From: Cyclina sinensis
Taxonomy: Eukaryota > Mollusca > Bivalvia > Venerida > Veneridae
Length of the DNA: 64,000 bases
Assembly (NCBI GenBank): GCA_012932295.1
Contig: JAAONU010000008.1
Span: forward strand, 37,562,949 to 37,626,948
Direction of reading: 5' to 3'
Part shown: piece after piece, positions 1 through 12,850 of the stretch
Layout of the letters: each line of letters begins with the position of its first letter
Numbering within the stretch: the first letter of the stretch is position 1
Made by a program: the position numbers and the translations under genes
The notes under the pieces: model-generated
The model's input: the letters and a program-made list of their open reading frames with translations, nothing else
Told to the model about the DNA's origin: nothing
The model's database searches: none

Positions 1-3000
1 CAGTAAAGACTTGTTTTCGATACAAATGTAAGAATAAAATGTTGTCGGAGTTTTGCATGTCTATCTTATCCTTTTTTTATTTAGAAGAAAACAGAATTTT
101 TTTCTTTTTTTTGCCACATTTCTCAAATATGAAGAATCCTCGTCCTGTATGAAATGTCAACATGATATGCCCATATATAGGTGCTTCAACGACATACAAC
201 AGAAGTGTTAAAAACTTGGCAAATTCGTAGTAAAGATATTAAGTATGTAATACACACCAAAATAAATGCGAAAAAGAAATAGATATCATGCGAAAAATTG
301 TTTTACATATAATGTAAACGAACAGTAACATCAAGCTTCATTTTTCTTACACTATGTAACATTGCAAGAGAGTAATGCTAGGCTCACACTGCTAATCAGA
401 TCTACCCGACCAAGCCCGATCAGAGGCGTGGTGACTGGTTTGGCGTGTTTGACAGGAGTTGCCAGGATGGTTTTCATTGTAAGGCATTGCTCCGGCTTCT
501 TACCAGAAACATTTTTACATGTTAAAAATTTCAAGTATGGATCGATGAGTCACGCGTGCGAGCACTTGGATGTTGGTAGAGGAAAGGTCGAGTAAATCGG
601 CAAAGGATCGTGTAAAAATCTAGTCTGGTCGGGATAAAGTTATAAGTTAATTACCGATAAGTACCCGACCTTTCACGATCTCTAATCGAGTAACACCTAA
701 TTGCCTTTGCTCTGCATTTATATTCCTTGTTTATACTTCAGGAGAACATTTCATAAAAAAATAGGCCAGCGGATATCAGAATCTTTGATAAAGTGGCAGA
801 TACCACTCACACAAAAAAATTGAGACGTCTAAGGCAAGTCGATTGTGAGCGCATGTCTAACAAATTCACCAGCCTGCTTATTCCTACATGGGTGAAAACA
901 ACAAAAACATGAAGTTCAGACCAAACATTTTACAGTTTAGGGGGCAGGGGATATAAACGTGAGCAATTTCTAAGGTCTGAGTGGCCGTGAACACCATCCA
1001 ATTATTTGAAACATTTTACACAAGCAACAAACCTGTCACTTTTCATTATTCAAGGATATATAACATACATTTAAGAAAATAACAGTTTTCATTCATTGCT
1101 CCTGATAATAAAATCTGACAGCAATTTAATTTTTCCCCCCACCCACCCAAAATTACAGTGGAAAAAGTTGAATATGGCCAAACTCCATGAAGATGTACAA
1201 CATTCAAAATAGCTTTTTTGTTTTAGTGTAAATATTTATATATAGTACAGTTACTGAAAAATTCAAAAATGCCCGTCATACGTTTAGATTGTTCGCAAAA
1301 TTAAATTAAAGTCCCTCACCGGTTTTGCAGCAGCAGTCAGTGTTTACATTTTCAGTTTCCATACCTCCTTTTGAAGAGTCAAAAATACATACAAAGCTAC
1401 CAAATGTTTAGTTTCGTGCACAAATCCAGAAATATTGCTCATTTCCTACACACAAGTGACAAAGAATTACACTGACAAAACATTCTCAATAATTTTCAAT
1501 ACCTTCGAAACACCAAGTCCGTTTTATTAAGAAATTTCACCAGGGCCGAAGTTCGAATATGTCCCCCGCCACCTTATGTTAAATCGGCCACGTTTTGTAA
1601 GACTGCTCTAGAGATTGAAAGTCTAAAAGGTAAATAAAAAAACAAATCAATAACAGCCGCTGTTCTCAACATCCAAAATATCAAGTCATAACGCTTACTG
1701 CTTTTGAATCAAACTGCATAGTCGCGTAACTAGGACAGGTCATGTCCGGAATGCACATGAGCAGGCTAGCAGACGATGAATTACGTATATTCTAAAAACA
1801 AGTTGGCTTCCTTTAAAAAGTAAGCCAAAGAGAGGTCAGCAGCTGTCGTCACTGAAAGAATGAATCTACCTGTTTCCAAGATCATTTTGAATTTTTTAAA
1901 CGGTCTGTGACTGAAATAATTATAAAAACTAGTAACCTAACTATTATTAATAGTTAATACCTTATTAGGCAAAATGACCGAAACTGACTATAATTTAGTT
2001 ATTTCAAATGTTTTTATAGTGGCGTATCTATCATTTAAATAAATGAAACAAATTAAGATAACCTCATGTATTTCATACCTTGTAGAATCTTGGGGATCTT
2101 CTTATAAGCCCCTAAGGCTAAGGCTTTACTCCCCCCCCCCCCCCCCCCTCTTTTACAACAATGCATGTAGTTGTTGAAGCCAGAACTCCCATGTTAAGCT
2201 GCTGCTTTTTAAGGCTCATTAAGTTTTGTTTTCCCTTTCAAGCTTTTATTACACCTTTCTTAGTCCAAATATTTTACAAAATAATCAGCGATAGTATCTG
2301 TTAAGCTGGACTAAATATTAAAAGGGCGTAAATTTGATCCAAATCGAGGAAATGGACTTGTCAAAAATGCTATGAAATTCGTAAAAAATATTTACCATAT
2401 TTTCATGACCATGGCTAAATATTAGTTTGTTCAACAGGCTGATGAGTTTCTCAGAAAAAAATGCATTTTAGAATTTGTAGTTTTTAAAAAGTAGCATACA
2501 TTATAAGAAATGCATACATATAATGGTATTTTTTGTGTTTAATTAAGGGAATACAAAATTATTCTGTACGTTCTGTTCATAATGGGCCGTTTTAACCATG
2601 GGCCGTTTTGACCCGATGTTTAATTTTGGTTTCGTTTAAATAAATACGTATTTTGATTCGGAGCACGCGCATAACTATCTTTGTAGACTGGTTTTCATGA
2701 TTTTAGGCTTAATATAAGATCATTAACTAAAATTTGATACGCAAAAATGGATGCCGCCAGCAATTAAAGCCAACACTGTGGAGAGGTCTGATGACCTCTC
2801 CAATAAAATAAACTCTTTCTCTAAGGTAGTTAGAAAGAATTGAATTGGGTAATTCCTATATTGCTAAATAATAACTGAACATCTAAAATAGTAAATGTTA
2901 TATTAAGTGTATCTATACAACTATATGTAATGATGGTAGGTAAAAAATTCTGGTCGTTGATAGGTGATTTGTAATAAACTAGCGTCCATTGTAAAATGGG

Positions 3001-4597
3001 ATAATAGTTATGAATCTATCAAATAAATTCCTTCTTTATTCTATATAAAATTCATAAAGTTCACACGGCTGTAAAACATAGCAAAACCTCTTTTAAATAG
3101 CTTTAACTTATCCATTCTTGTGGATCTTTATCTGTACTCATGAAAAATAGCAAGAAAAGTGGCGTTGTTGTTCAAACAAGAAAGATATTTCTGCTCATGA
3201 GAATTTACCCATAAAATTAACAAAATAAATATGAGCCAGTTTTCAGATATGGGTATGTGAAACAATTGCCTAAAATGACCTCTATTCTGAATATATATCA
3301 GCATAAATATTACTACCACACGATCGAAAATGGTCTAGAAAAACGATTTCAGCAAAAATAAAACACAAATTCTGGCAAACAAGTTTAAAACAGCCAAGAA
3401 AACTGAGGAGTGCTTGTAGCTGCCATCATGCGGGTACCATTTTCTGAGTTTTGATGGACTTAATTACTGGTTTCACACGTTATATATTGTCAGCCATTGC
3501 CTGACCAACCTGGTGAGGCACTTCCTGTTGTGAATAACAACTGTCAAACATACAGCCGGAAACAGTGACATAACCAGCTTCCATTTGTTTCGAGTTGCAT
3601 GCTCCTACTTCACACTGAATGCATTTAAGTACTGAGTGATGAAACAACAAAGAAGACCTCATACTGTCCACTTTGAATAAACTTTGCTCAGGATCGGTTA
3701 AGCTCGGTAAGCACAGCTTCATCTTTGAAGTCCGGTAAAATTTCAATATTCAGGAAAACTTTGAAGTGAAAAAAGATGGAAGGTTTACTTAATTCATGAG
3801 ATTCCTTTTGGATTTTTCGCTGGTAATTTTGTTATTAAGTGGCAGTACATGTTTTAGGGAAAATTGGGGTTTCCCTATTGTTTTAATAGAAACGATAGTG
3901 GGTAGTTTTAAGCTTAAATAGCAAAAACAAATTTCCTTTAACTTACACCAATGAAAGGTGTCGAAAGATAAGATTATAAATCTTATTTATCAGGTTCTTT
4001 TTGATTTTGATGTTTTCACACACACACGCACGCACGCACGCATGCAAATATAAAGGGTGATCGATGGGCCTTGGTGTTGGTTTTGGTAGCAATGATTGGG
4101 TAATTATAAATGCAGATGAATTTCTTTTGCTGATGTTATCTTTATTTTTCTTATCTAAGACATGTTCTTCAAACATTTGTTCAGTGATATACAATTTCAC
4201 AAAGTCAGCAATGAACAGTTTAATTTTCTTTTTTTTATCCGTTCTTACCCTTGTCGTTAGCCAAGTTAAGGTTGTGATAATATCTGACCTGTCTTCTGCT
4301 GACATAGTATCTGTGCTTCGCGATCTTTGTTTAGCCTGAAAACCATTGGGAAGTTTTTCGATCTTTATTAATATATGTATTGTTTTCTTTCAAAGCTTTA
4401 GACTCTTACTCATACAACAATAAATTCATATTTACCCTACAAATAATATAGTTTTCAGTTTTTATAGTGAGCATAATTTTACATTATTCTTCATTATTAC
4501 ATATCTTAGCATTTATAAAAAAATACGTTTGATTTATGCAGCGTACGTTTCCATTGAATGTACGTTTATTTTCATGTCTTGATGTGGTAGAAACTTT
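1..4597. other. Non-coding stretch, no gene recognised
   Basis: I see no convincing coding exon here. The open frames are short and have no recognisable motif. The sequence is AT-rich. It includes an 18-base C run at 2131-2148, a short cgca/ca microsatellite near 4018-4043, and CpG-richer sequence around 380-690. There, GATCGTG and GGTCGGGTA-like words recur in opposite orientations (about 606-636 and 660-682), suggesting a small decayed hairpin repeat. Confidence 0.5.
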
Positions 4598-4695
4598 ATC
4601 ATGGTCTGCACTTTTCGCAATTCAGTCAGTAAACTTTCCATGAGCAACCCCTTAAACACTTAACGGATCTGTTCAAACTGAGAAGTGATAGCACA
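4598..4695 (+). repeat. Dispersed repeat fragment (SINE-like), copy 1
   Basis: The words 'atggtctgcac', 'cagtcagtaaa' and 'cacttaacggatc' recur in the same order and spacing at 26800-26880. This is therefore a dispersed interspersed repeat rather than unique sequence. The family was not identified further. Confidence 0.55.
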
Positions 4696-4855
4696 TCAAA
4701 GGAGAAAGAATATGTTTTTAAAATATGATATTTACACCGTATAGAACTTAAGAAAGTGTTCCTTTATAATAAATCCCCGTCCACCTAAAAGACTGTGCAA
4801 CAACAATTTTAGATATAAGCTTATTCCTAAGCATTTAAATACATATATTGTACTT

Positions 4856-5222
4856 TGACCGACGCTTTGACCGACGCTTTGACCGTATATTAATTCGTTC
4901 AACTCAAATTCAATAGATAATTTTATTTGCGTCCATTTAGTTTACAAGCCCATGATAACATATAAATACAACATTCACATTTACATGATTTTGAAGGAAA
5001 TAAACGAATGAAGTGCTATGCCTCTTAAACACATTTAAAAAACATAAATTATTAATCCAGCGAACAAAGTTCAAATTTCACTGCAATCGAAATCAACTTG
5101 AATTATTTATTGAATTGATAGATTCATAGGAAATGCGATACCTAAAGCTTCATATCATTAAAGTTTAATAGAAATTTTAGATGCTTAAACAGAAACCGAA
5201 TTCAAAATGTTCATTTGTGATA
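4856..5222 (+). repeat. Left flank copy of a duplicated segment
   Basis: This segment resembles 5725-6005 in order and content. Shared words include 'ataaacgaatgaa', 'atgcctctt', 'acataaattatt', 'ttatttattgaatt' and 'taaacagaaa'. The two copies flank the 28-bp minisatellite at 5237-5690. They have diverged substantially, so the duplication is old. Confidence 0.6.
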
Positions 5223-5236
5223 ACTGTCCACACAGA

Positions 5237-5690
5237 GACTGTGAAGCAATAACTAAAAGTTATAGACTGTGAAACAATAACTAAAAGTTATAGACTGTGA
5301 AGCAATAACTAAAATATATAGACTGTGAAGCAATAACTAAAAGTCATAGACTGTGAAGCAATAACTAAAAGTTATAGACTGTGAAGCAATAACTAAAAGT
5401 TATAGACTGTGAAGCAATAACTAAAAGTTATAGACTGTGAAGCAATAACTAAAAATTATAGACTGTGCAGCAATAACTAAAAGTTATAGACTGTGAAGCA
5501 ATAACTAAAAATTATAGACTGTGAAGCAATAACTAAAAGTTATAGACTGTGAAGCAATAACTAAAAGTTATAGACTGTGAAGCAATAACTAAAAGTTATA
5601 GACTGTGAAGCAATAACTAAAAGTTATAGACTGTGAAGCAAGAACTAATAGTTATAGACTGTGAAGCAAGAACTAATAGTTATAGACTGA
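5237..5690 (+). repeat. 28-bp minisatellite, about 16 copies
   Basis: The unit is 28 bp (gactgtgaagcaataact followed by aaaagttata). It repeats about 16 times with few substitutions, and the last two copies carry agaactaatag variants. There is no coding potential. It lies between two related flanks (4856-5222 and 5725-6005). Confidence 0.95.
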
Positions 5691-5724
5691 TAATACAAAA
5701 TGTAAATAAGCTGTTCTTTTTTAT

Positions 5725-6005
5725 TTTTGACTGTCGCCTTGACAACGTGTATTGATTTGTTCAACACCATTCCAATTTATCTGTATGAAGAGAATAAACG
5801 AATGAACTGTTATATTTTAGGCCATGCCTCTTGAATAAAGTTTAACAACATAAATTATTTAGCGAGCTAAACGCATTTTGAATTTCATTGTAATCAAGCC
5901 AATATGTATTATTTATTGAATTTGCCGATTAAAAACTAATGACACGCTTAAAGTTTCATGGCACTATTCCAAAGTTAAACAGAAAACAGATTCAGTATGG
6001 CTCGA
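5725..6005 (+). repeat. Right flank copy of a duplicated segment
   Basis: This is the diverged direct copy of 4856-5222, lying just after the 28-bp array. It shares the ATAAACGAATGAA word and the following sequence in the same order. Confidence 0.55.
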
Positions 6006-6379
6006 TTTCATTATAATATACTCAACGAAATAAATTAAGAATCACTTCAATGACTTCTGGCAGTAATGTCAGTAAATACCCTCATGTGGCATTAGTCACT
6101 TGCAGTGGCATATCTTGATTGATATCGTTAATTTTTCTCTTGCTGGTTTTAAAACAAAGCATCCGTTGATTATTAATGCATGATATTACAGAACACATCA
6201 ATATTGACTGGCCCATGAAACTACTTCTTTATGAGGCCCCAGAAGGGTAAGCCCGTTTATTTTTCATACCTTAACGACATTAACAATCTTTTAGGTACTC
6301 ACACGTATAAAAGCCAAACGCACACACTAAACAAACCAAAAAACAAACAAACAAAAGTAAGCACTATAACATTCCAAAT

Positions 6380-8262
6380 AATCGAAAGGTACTGAATATA
6401 TTTTATTAACTAACATGTTATTTTCTTTTTTGTGATCTAAATATATTTTCCAAATGTTCATATTTTGTTTAAACAAATTAACAATGTCAATATTCTTAGT
6501 TCTACTTTCACTTATAAAATAAGATTGATATATGCAGAATCCAAAAACTGCTGAAAGAGAATTACATAAAAATATTCGGCATGTGAAATCTTATAACCAA
6601 TAACAATCGTTTTTAGGCATTTTAGGTTTTTTTGTAATGCCAATATGTGTTAAATTGTGCTTCAAAACTTTCCAGCAATCTTTAACCGCTTGGCATGAGA
6701 TGAAAACATGTTCGTATGTTTCCAGTTCATGACATAAAATTACAATTAAGAAAATCGACCATTTTCCATCTATATCTAATTTCTTATAATCTACAATAAG
6801 TAATGTGATTGGTCGCCAATTTTCTAAATCGGTTGGATCCCCTTTTTTGTATAATAAAGACAAAATTCAGTTCTTTGAGAGTTACAGAGATTTGCATTAA
6901 AAATCCTTCATTCAAAACGTCTGTCAAAATTGGCCCCAATAATGATTCAAGAATTTTTGATAGAATTCTACGGATAAGCCATCTAGTCCAGGACTTTTAT
7001 TTAACTTAAGGCGTCTCATTGCATTTTCGCATTCTTTAACAGAGAAACAAATTCACAAATATTTGCTTCCTCTTCAGTTAATTTTCTGGCTATTTCTGTT
7101 TGAATTAGATAATTCCGAATTTACCCCAGATTAGGATTTTCAGATTTATACAAGTCGGCATAAAGTTTCTTGTTTGTTTTAAATTATCTTCGGTGTTTGT
7201 AAAAGTTTTGTCCTTTGTTTTTATTAAATTAGGTAATTACGTGTTTGCTTAGAGTTTTCTAAGCTCAAAAAGTTTTTCGTTATTTTTTCGCTTTTGTCAA
7301 TGTATTCCACCCTAGATCCTATTTGGGCTCCTTTAGCTTTGATATCGTATAACTCATTAATTTGTATCTGAATATCTTTAATGTATTCCTAATTGTCTGC
7401 TGAATAATCAAGTAACCGGGTAAGCTTACCCTCTAGTTCTTTTATGTTGCAACGCCTATCTTTGCTTTTTATCTTTGCGTAGATTATAGACTTGTCTTTG
7501 ATAATTGATTTTAAAGTTCCCACAATATTTTTTTAATTTCGTTTTGTGCTGTAATAGAATCTTGTATTGTCTTAAATATAAATTCTGTGTATGTATCATC
7601 ATTTAAGTAGGAATTATTTAACTTCCAATAACCTGGACTTTTTTATTAGGCTTTATGGATATTGCCAATGTGATCGGTGTAATTAATGCAAGCAGGTTTT
7701 ATATTCGTTGTCTGAACCAATGGAATTAAATTTGAGTCAATTAACCAAAAATCAATCCTACTTTTTTCTTTATTATTTTTTTCTTTTCAATTTTAATTGA
7801 CATTTATTATCATTCAGTCAATAATATCAACCCCAAGAAGAATAACTCATTGAGCTTCATTTTCGGGTAAATTATTTATATGATTGAAAAATTGTTTCTG
7901 TTATTTTTGTCATTATTAGCATACTAAAATTTACTAATGTATAAATACTGTGATCAATAGAAAGACTGATTAAAATATAGCGACCATTTTCATCTAAAAG
8001 TGATTGAGAGTATCACCTTCAAAGGTTTTAAGTATTAAAATTGTATATCCTCTAATGCGGCTGTAACCATACGAATTAAATATGTGCCATGCATTAAATT
8101 CATTGTGCAAACTTATTCATTTCATTTGTAAAATGCGTTTCTTGCAAAAATATGATATGCGCCTTTTGTGTCAAAATACTCAATTTCAATCTTCTCTGTT
8201 TTTGATAATCTCTAATACTCTGACAATTTAGGGAAATAATATGAAAAGAACTAATCATGATT
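6380..8262 (-). pseudogene. Decayed LINE ORF2 (endonuclease and reverse transcriptase remnants)
   Basis: Read on the minus strand, this begins near 8260 with an endonuclease N-terminus containing SLNCQSIRDYQKQ and IFLQETHFT. Near 7380-7260 comes the linker motif KGAQIGSRVEYI, and near 6860-6800 the reverse-transcriptase motif YKKGDPTDLENWRPITLL. The frame then jumps straight into a C-terminal piece (ELETYEHVFISCQ, about 6720-6600), so the RT core is missing: an internal deletion. C-terminal-like sequence continues to about 6400. Many stops and frameshifts make it non-functional. The motifs fit the Tx1/L1-type endonuclease LINEs of aquatic animals; the clade is inferred from motif style only. 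Confidence 0.8.
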
Positions 8263-8900
8263 AGCTATTAGAGCATAAAGCGTTACCAGACAAAAATAAA
8301 TAAATAAAAGAATGTATTAAGTGATCATATTCAACACATTATAGTTATTACCGTAATTTCAGTACAGCATAGAATAGGCAAAAAAAAAAAAAAAAAAAAA
8401 AAAACCACCACAAAAACAATAACAAAAATAGTAATAACTGACATGGCGGTTGTAACCGATATATTTTGGTACAATACCTGAATTCTTGATAAGGATTTAA
8501 GAAGAAAATTATTTATATGATTGAAAAAAATGTCTCAAATTATATATTTACCATATATTAAATTTATTTTCCTTTTTTTATTCATTTTATTTGTAAAATG
8601 CATTTTGCTGCAAAAATATATAATTCGCAAACACTTTAAGGAAAGGTATGAAAACAATTAAACATAGTTACTTATCAGAGCTTACAGCGTTAATAGACAA
8701 TTTAAGAAGTAAAAAATGTACATAATTGACCATATGTTCCTAACATCCTTAAAATTTAAGGAAATAGTATGAAAACAAATTAAGCATGGCTAACTTTTGT
8801 AGCTTAAAAGTGTTACCAGGCAATTTAAGAAGAAGAAAAAAAATGTACAGAACTGTTCGTAGTCAACAAAGCTTAAAGTATTTCATTATATTATAGATTT
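8263..8900 (-). repeat. Partial tandem copies of the LINE ORF1-ORF2 junction
   Basis: Words found at the start of ORF2 near 7870-8290 recur at about 8500-8700 and 8755-8835: 'aattatttatatgattgaaaaa', 'atttgtaaaatgc', 'tatgaaaaca', 'gcgttaccag/gcgttaatag' and 'caatttaagaag'. The LINE therefore carries two further, more decayed copies of this junction. A 25-base A run at 8380-8404 separates them from the first. Confidence 0.6.
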
Positions 8901-9272
8901 ACAGTACAGCAGAGAATATGCAAAAAATAACAACAACAAAATACAAAGTAGTATCACTAGCCTACTGGTACTTACCGAATTATTTGATATAATACTACTC
9001 ATTAAGGTACAGCTTTTATACCATACATGATAGTTATACACATATATACATACATACATACACCTACATACATATACACAAGTATATATTTTAACAATGT
9101 ACACTAGAACTTCCTCGGAAGTTATCGCTTTTGTTAAAGTAAAAAAAAAGGCAAAAGTCGTAAAAAATCTTCAAGCAATGCCATGTCCGTGTAGAGGAGT
9201 ACAATACCGATAAATTCATAGAGAATAACAGTTTGTCAACACTGTAACGATGTATTTTTTGTTGCTGCATGA

Positions 9273-10001
9273 TTATTTCGTTTTATCATTAGGATCTTCT
9301 GCTGGCGTTGGCGGTGACATTACCACTGCCCCAGTTTTGTTTTTATACGGAGTTTCATTCATTATTGAATTGCTAGTCATAACAAATTTATCTAAGTTAG
9401 TCTGACTAAGTACTTGATATTTTTTGCTTTCTTCTTTTTCCGTGGTTTGTCATTACCCGGAGGTACCTTTTGGGGTGAACTTTCACCTGACTGAACACAT
9501 GGTTGAGTGTCCATCTGAAGCGGTTGGTGGAATGTAGGGTTGGGATATGTTGTAGTGACGGAACTATCTATTCTGGTCAGCTCTTCAGAATCCTCAGAAC
9601 ATTCCGAATTAACTGACTGGTCATCTGAGTCGATTTCGTTTTCGATGTTGCACTGTCCTTTTTTGTGCCCCACTGTCAAAGAAATAGAGCATTTCCAGCT
9701 GTGCGTATTGTGTCCGTGTTCGAGACATTTTGAACACTTTAAACACATGTTAAGTTGACCTTTATGAATTACTTTAGCTTTGAACTGACCAAATTGCATG
9801 AAACGAGCAAGGGGCACATTAAAGGAGGATGTTTTAACGTTTAATGAGGCGATCACCCGTTTGGCAATTTGTAAGCCTTCCATCTATACGCAGTTTTTCC
9901 CTAAAGCAAGATATTCTATCAAGCTCTTTCAACACAAGAACCCTTTTAATGATATTTTCATCTGCTGATTTTCGATCTTGTTGTACAGAAGAAAAGTTCA
10001 T
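9273..10001 (-). pseudogene. LINE ORF1 (gag-like zinc-knuckle protein), frameshifted
   Basis: Minus-strand reading gives a start MNFSSVQQDRKSADENI at 10001. A frameshift near 9890 leads into a continuous frame 9883-9392. Its Cys/His cluster around 9760-9650 (CLKCSKCLEHGHNTHSWKC, then GHKKGQC) fits CCHC-type zinc knuckles, and an acidic Ser-rich region and a KPRKKKK basic run follow. A second frameshift near 9418 is needed to reach the C-terminus (stop at 9273). It sits directly upstream, in minus-strand order, of the ORF2 remnant, as expected for a two-ORF LINE. Two frameshifts make it a relic. Confidence 0.75.
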
Positions 10002-10257
10002 ACTGTCCACGTGATAAAATATATATTCGGTAATATATAGAGCTTGTCGTCAACACTGATGAGAAAAATGTTGAATTATCTATTCCTTATCGATTTGAGA
10101 CTTGATGTCATAAAAATTTACACTGCAATTTAAACAAACGGCATAGGAAGCAACCTTTGTTAAAATAATCCAATACTTCTGTTTTAGCTTATCTCGCAAT
10201 CACAGCTGTGACCTGGTCTGACAAAACCTCTAAAATCACATTCATCTAATTTCAAAG

Positions 10258-10660
10258 GGTACTGGAACCGAAGTAGCATTTTACGTTTACTTATTAAGCG
10301 GAAGTCGATGTTATAGCAACCATGAAAGTTTCAAGTTCGACAGAGAGGCAGTTTATGTTGGTAGTGGTTACAATATCAATGATGGAATCTTTGATGCACC
10401 AGCAACAGGCATGTATTTACACGGACAGTCGCCGCTCCACAGGGTTCCTGGTATACAACACAGCCGAACTTGTTTTTGATAGGTTGGATTTACACAGACT
10501 CTGATACAGCCGGCAGTGGTAATGGTGTACATCCGGCCACTGGAATTGTCAACGTCAATGCACGCGATCATGTGTTCATTCGATAGTTGGCTGGCTTATA
10601 ATTGTCATGAGGAAAGCGATTCTAAAACTCGCATAGTTGTCATGGTTAATTTGTGTGATT
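10258..10660 (+). pseudogene. C1q-domain (C1qDC) pseudogene fragment
   Basis: After a possible splice acceptor (ttcaaag|GGT at 10257) the frame reads GTGTEVAFYVYLL, FKFDREAVYVGSGYN and GIFDAPATGMY. This is the typical N-terminal half of a C1q globular domain, with the F-D/VGSGYN and G-F-APxxGxY signatures. Near 10411 the frame shifts by one base and continues as VAAPQGSWYTT, IGWIYTDSDTAGSGNG and ATGIVNVNARDHVFIR. A second shift near 10575 gives WLAYNCHEESDSKT, the C-terminal strand region. No collagen stretch or signal peptide is seen nearby. C1q-domain genes are greatly expanded in bivalves; this copy has two frameshifts and is probably dead. Sequencing error at both sites is a less likely alternative. 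Confidence 0.8.
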
Positions 10661-12850
10661 ATATATTATCACGTTTTCATCTAGAAAAGTAAATATTAAT
10701 CCGGAGAGTTTTTTATTTATTTCACATAACGACTTCCTCCTTAGTTAAGATAAGTTTTTATTCTATTCTTTTACCAAGTCTTTTAGATATTACCATCATA
10801 AGAAAATATATATTGATATTTCATTTTATATGAAACTACATTTCGTCGGTTCCAACTACAAAGGTATTGCATTCTACTTAACTTGTTGAAGTCACGTTAA
10901 GGAGAAGCTCACGTTTGTCCTTAATGACAGAAACACGGAATGTATCAAAGAGTATTTCTGAATCATACTTTCGTAAAACATTTTCTGAATATAGATTTTT
11001 TTTTATTCTTAAACGAATCAATAAATGACAATGCAAATTGAGATGTAACATGGCGAGTTTAATAGAGAATTTTGATTATCACTTATTCCCACAGCGTCGT
11101 GGATGTTTATCGCATAATAATAAGACCTGATGATAAAAATGCAAGAAGATTTTTTGTTCTTTTCTTTTCTTTTAAAAAAAAAAATGGGAAGCAAAACTAC
11201 TCTAGATGCACTGGTTTGTACTGACTAGGCAAAAATTAAAATGTCTCCAAAGCCTTGCTTAATAGTGTCTCTTTCAATAAGATTACATTCCATTTGCTAA
11301 AAGGCAAATCGATTGTACTTAGGGTGTATTCATTCCTCGGACCGATTCCCCCCCACCCCCAGTGGACGAACAGAGGCGGAATTTTATCTGGTGGTTTAAC
11401 TAAATTATTTCGTCTGTTATATTGCCTATCTCCCAAGTCATTCGTGAGACAGAGGAGGTTAGTCGTAACAGTCCGAAACATTACCATTCCCTCTTTTTTG
11501 TAAACCTTCAGCCGTCAAGCCTCCTTAGGCGTTCAGGTTACGCTGGCTCAGATGACTCGGATTTTCGAATCTGATTGGATAAATTTCATAGATTTGTGTC
11601 CATATCAACGGAAGATAAAATCAAAAAATGTTAACGGAAATTTTTCTTCCTAATGCAACAGTTCTAATAGCAGAGATAAAGTGCTTTACAGAGAGCGAAT
11701 ATTTCAAAATAATTCTTATCTTGTTTTAAAGTCATGCATAACCTACTTTTTCTGCTTGCACGAGAGTTAATCAACCCAGATGGTAAGATATATGGTTAGA
11801 CATGGCTTCTTAGATCAGTTGATGAATTAAATTATGTTGGAGAAAAAGAAATAGAAGATAATTTGCATATTATACAGATATGGACTTTTTAGCTGGTGAA
11901 TATGATGTGATATGTACCTGAAATATTGACCGAATCCATATTTGTTTTATTAAATAATCTATTAATAGCTTTTATATGGAACATCTGTTTCATCCATTTG
12001 TTATATCGCTGTCAAACGAACACACTGGAAACGTCATTACATCATGTCAGGTGGCGCGTTCGACGGAATTTGCCGAAACGGCCTTCGTCATTTCCCGAAA
12101 GTGAGTCGATTCCCCGGAAATGTCCGAATTATAAACAGATGCGGTAGATTCCAGGAAATCTATTTTTGAAAAAAAGGTCAATTGCTTTGATATTTACCTT
12201 TATATTTTTACAAAAAGTTACGCCTGCACCAATCAGAGAAAGGCATTTCAAAACTATTTATAAGTTATATAATAAAATGTATTATATAGTTACTCAAAGG
12301 AAAAATATTGATATCGATTCTACTAGTCAAAATATCTGTGTTTTCTTTTTCTCCATGTTTGCCAGAGCATCTCTTTTGTCCTTCCAACTGTTCAGACAAG
12401 GATTCTTTCGGAGCATAAATTTCATTTAAATCGTCCATACTCTAGGCACATCATTGCTCGCACACACACCTCATTCAAAGCTTAGTACAGTTAAGAAGTG
12501 TGATGAATGTGCAACTTCCCTTGCAGTGATGCTGATGGCGGAGATAATTCTGCATGGAGTTTGAGTTTACAATGAAAGAAGCTGTAACTTTCAGTTCATT
12601 ATGTATCTACTCGCTTCTATGACCCTTTAGGCAATCTGCCAGATTTCCGTCTTGTTAATACACGATCTGATGTTTTGTTGATTTTTATGGAACATAATTA
12701 CTGCATTTATTCCATCTTGCTTGGTGACATTGGTACTTATATCTTGCTTGATTCCATATTGCTTTTTGGCATTAGACTTGCATTATGCTTGATTCAATTT
12801 TGCTTGTTGACATTGGAACTTGCATTATGCTTAGTTCCATATTGTTTTGT
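10661..12850. other. Non-coding stretch, no gene recognised
   Basis: AT-rich sequence with no supported exon. One CpG-richer islet at 12030-12145 has a short open frame starting MSGGAFDGICRNG and a consensus-like donor (AAA|gtgagt, 12099-12105). No matching downstream exon was found. Confidence 0.4.

Noticed and set aside
3943..4305. 120-residue minus-strand open frame
   Set aside because: Low-complexity Lys/Ile-rich translation crossing a CA/CG microsatellite; no domain, and an overlapping plus-strand frame is equally open.
5237..5690. CRISPR-like array
   Set aside because: Repeats are directly adjacent with no unique spacers and the context is eukaryotic; it is a minisatellite.
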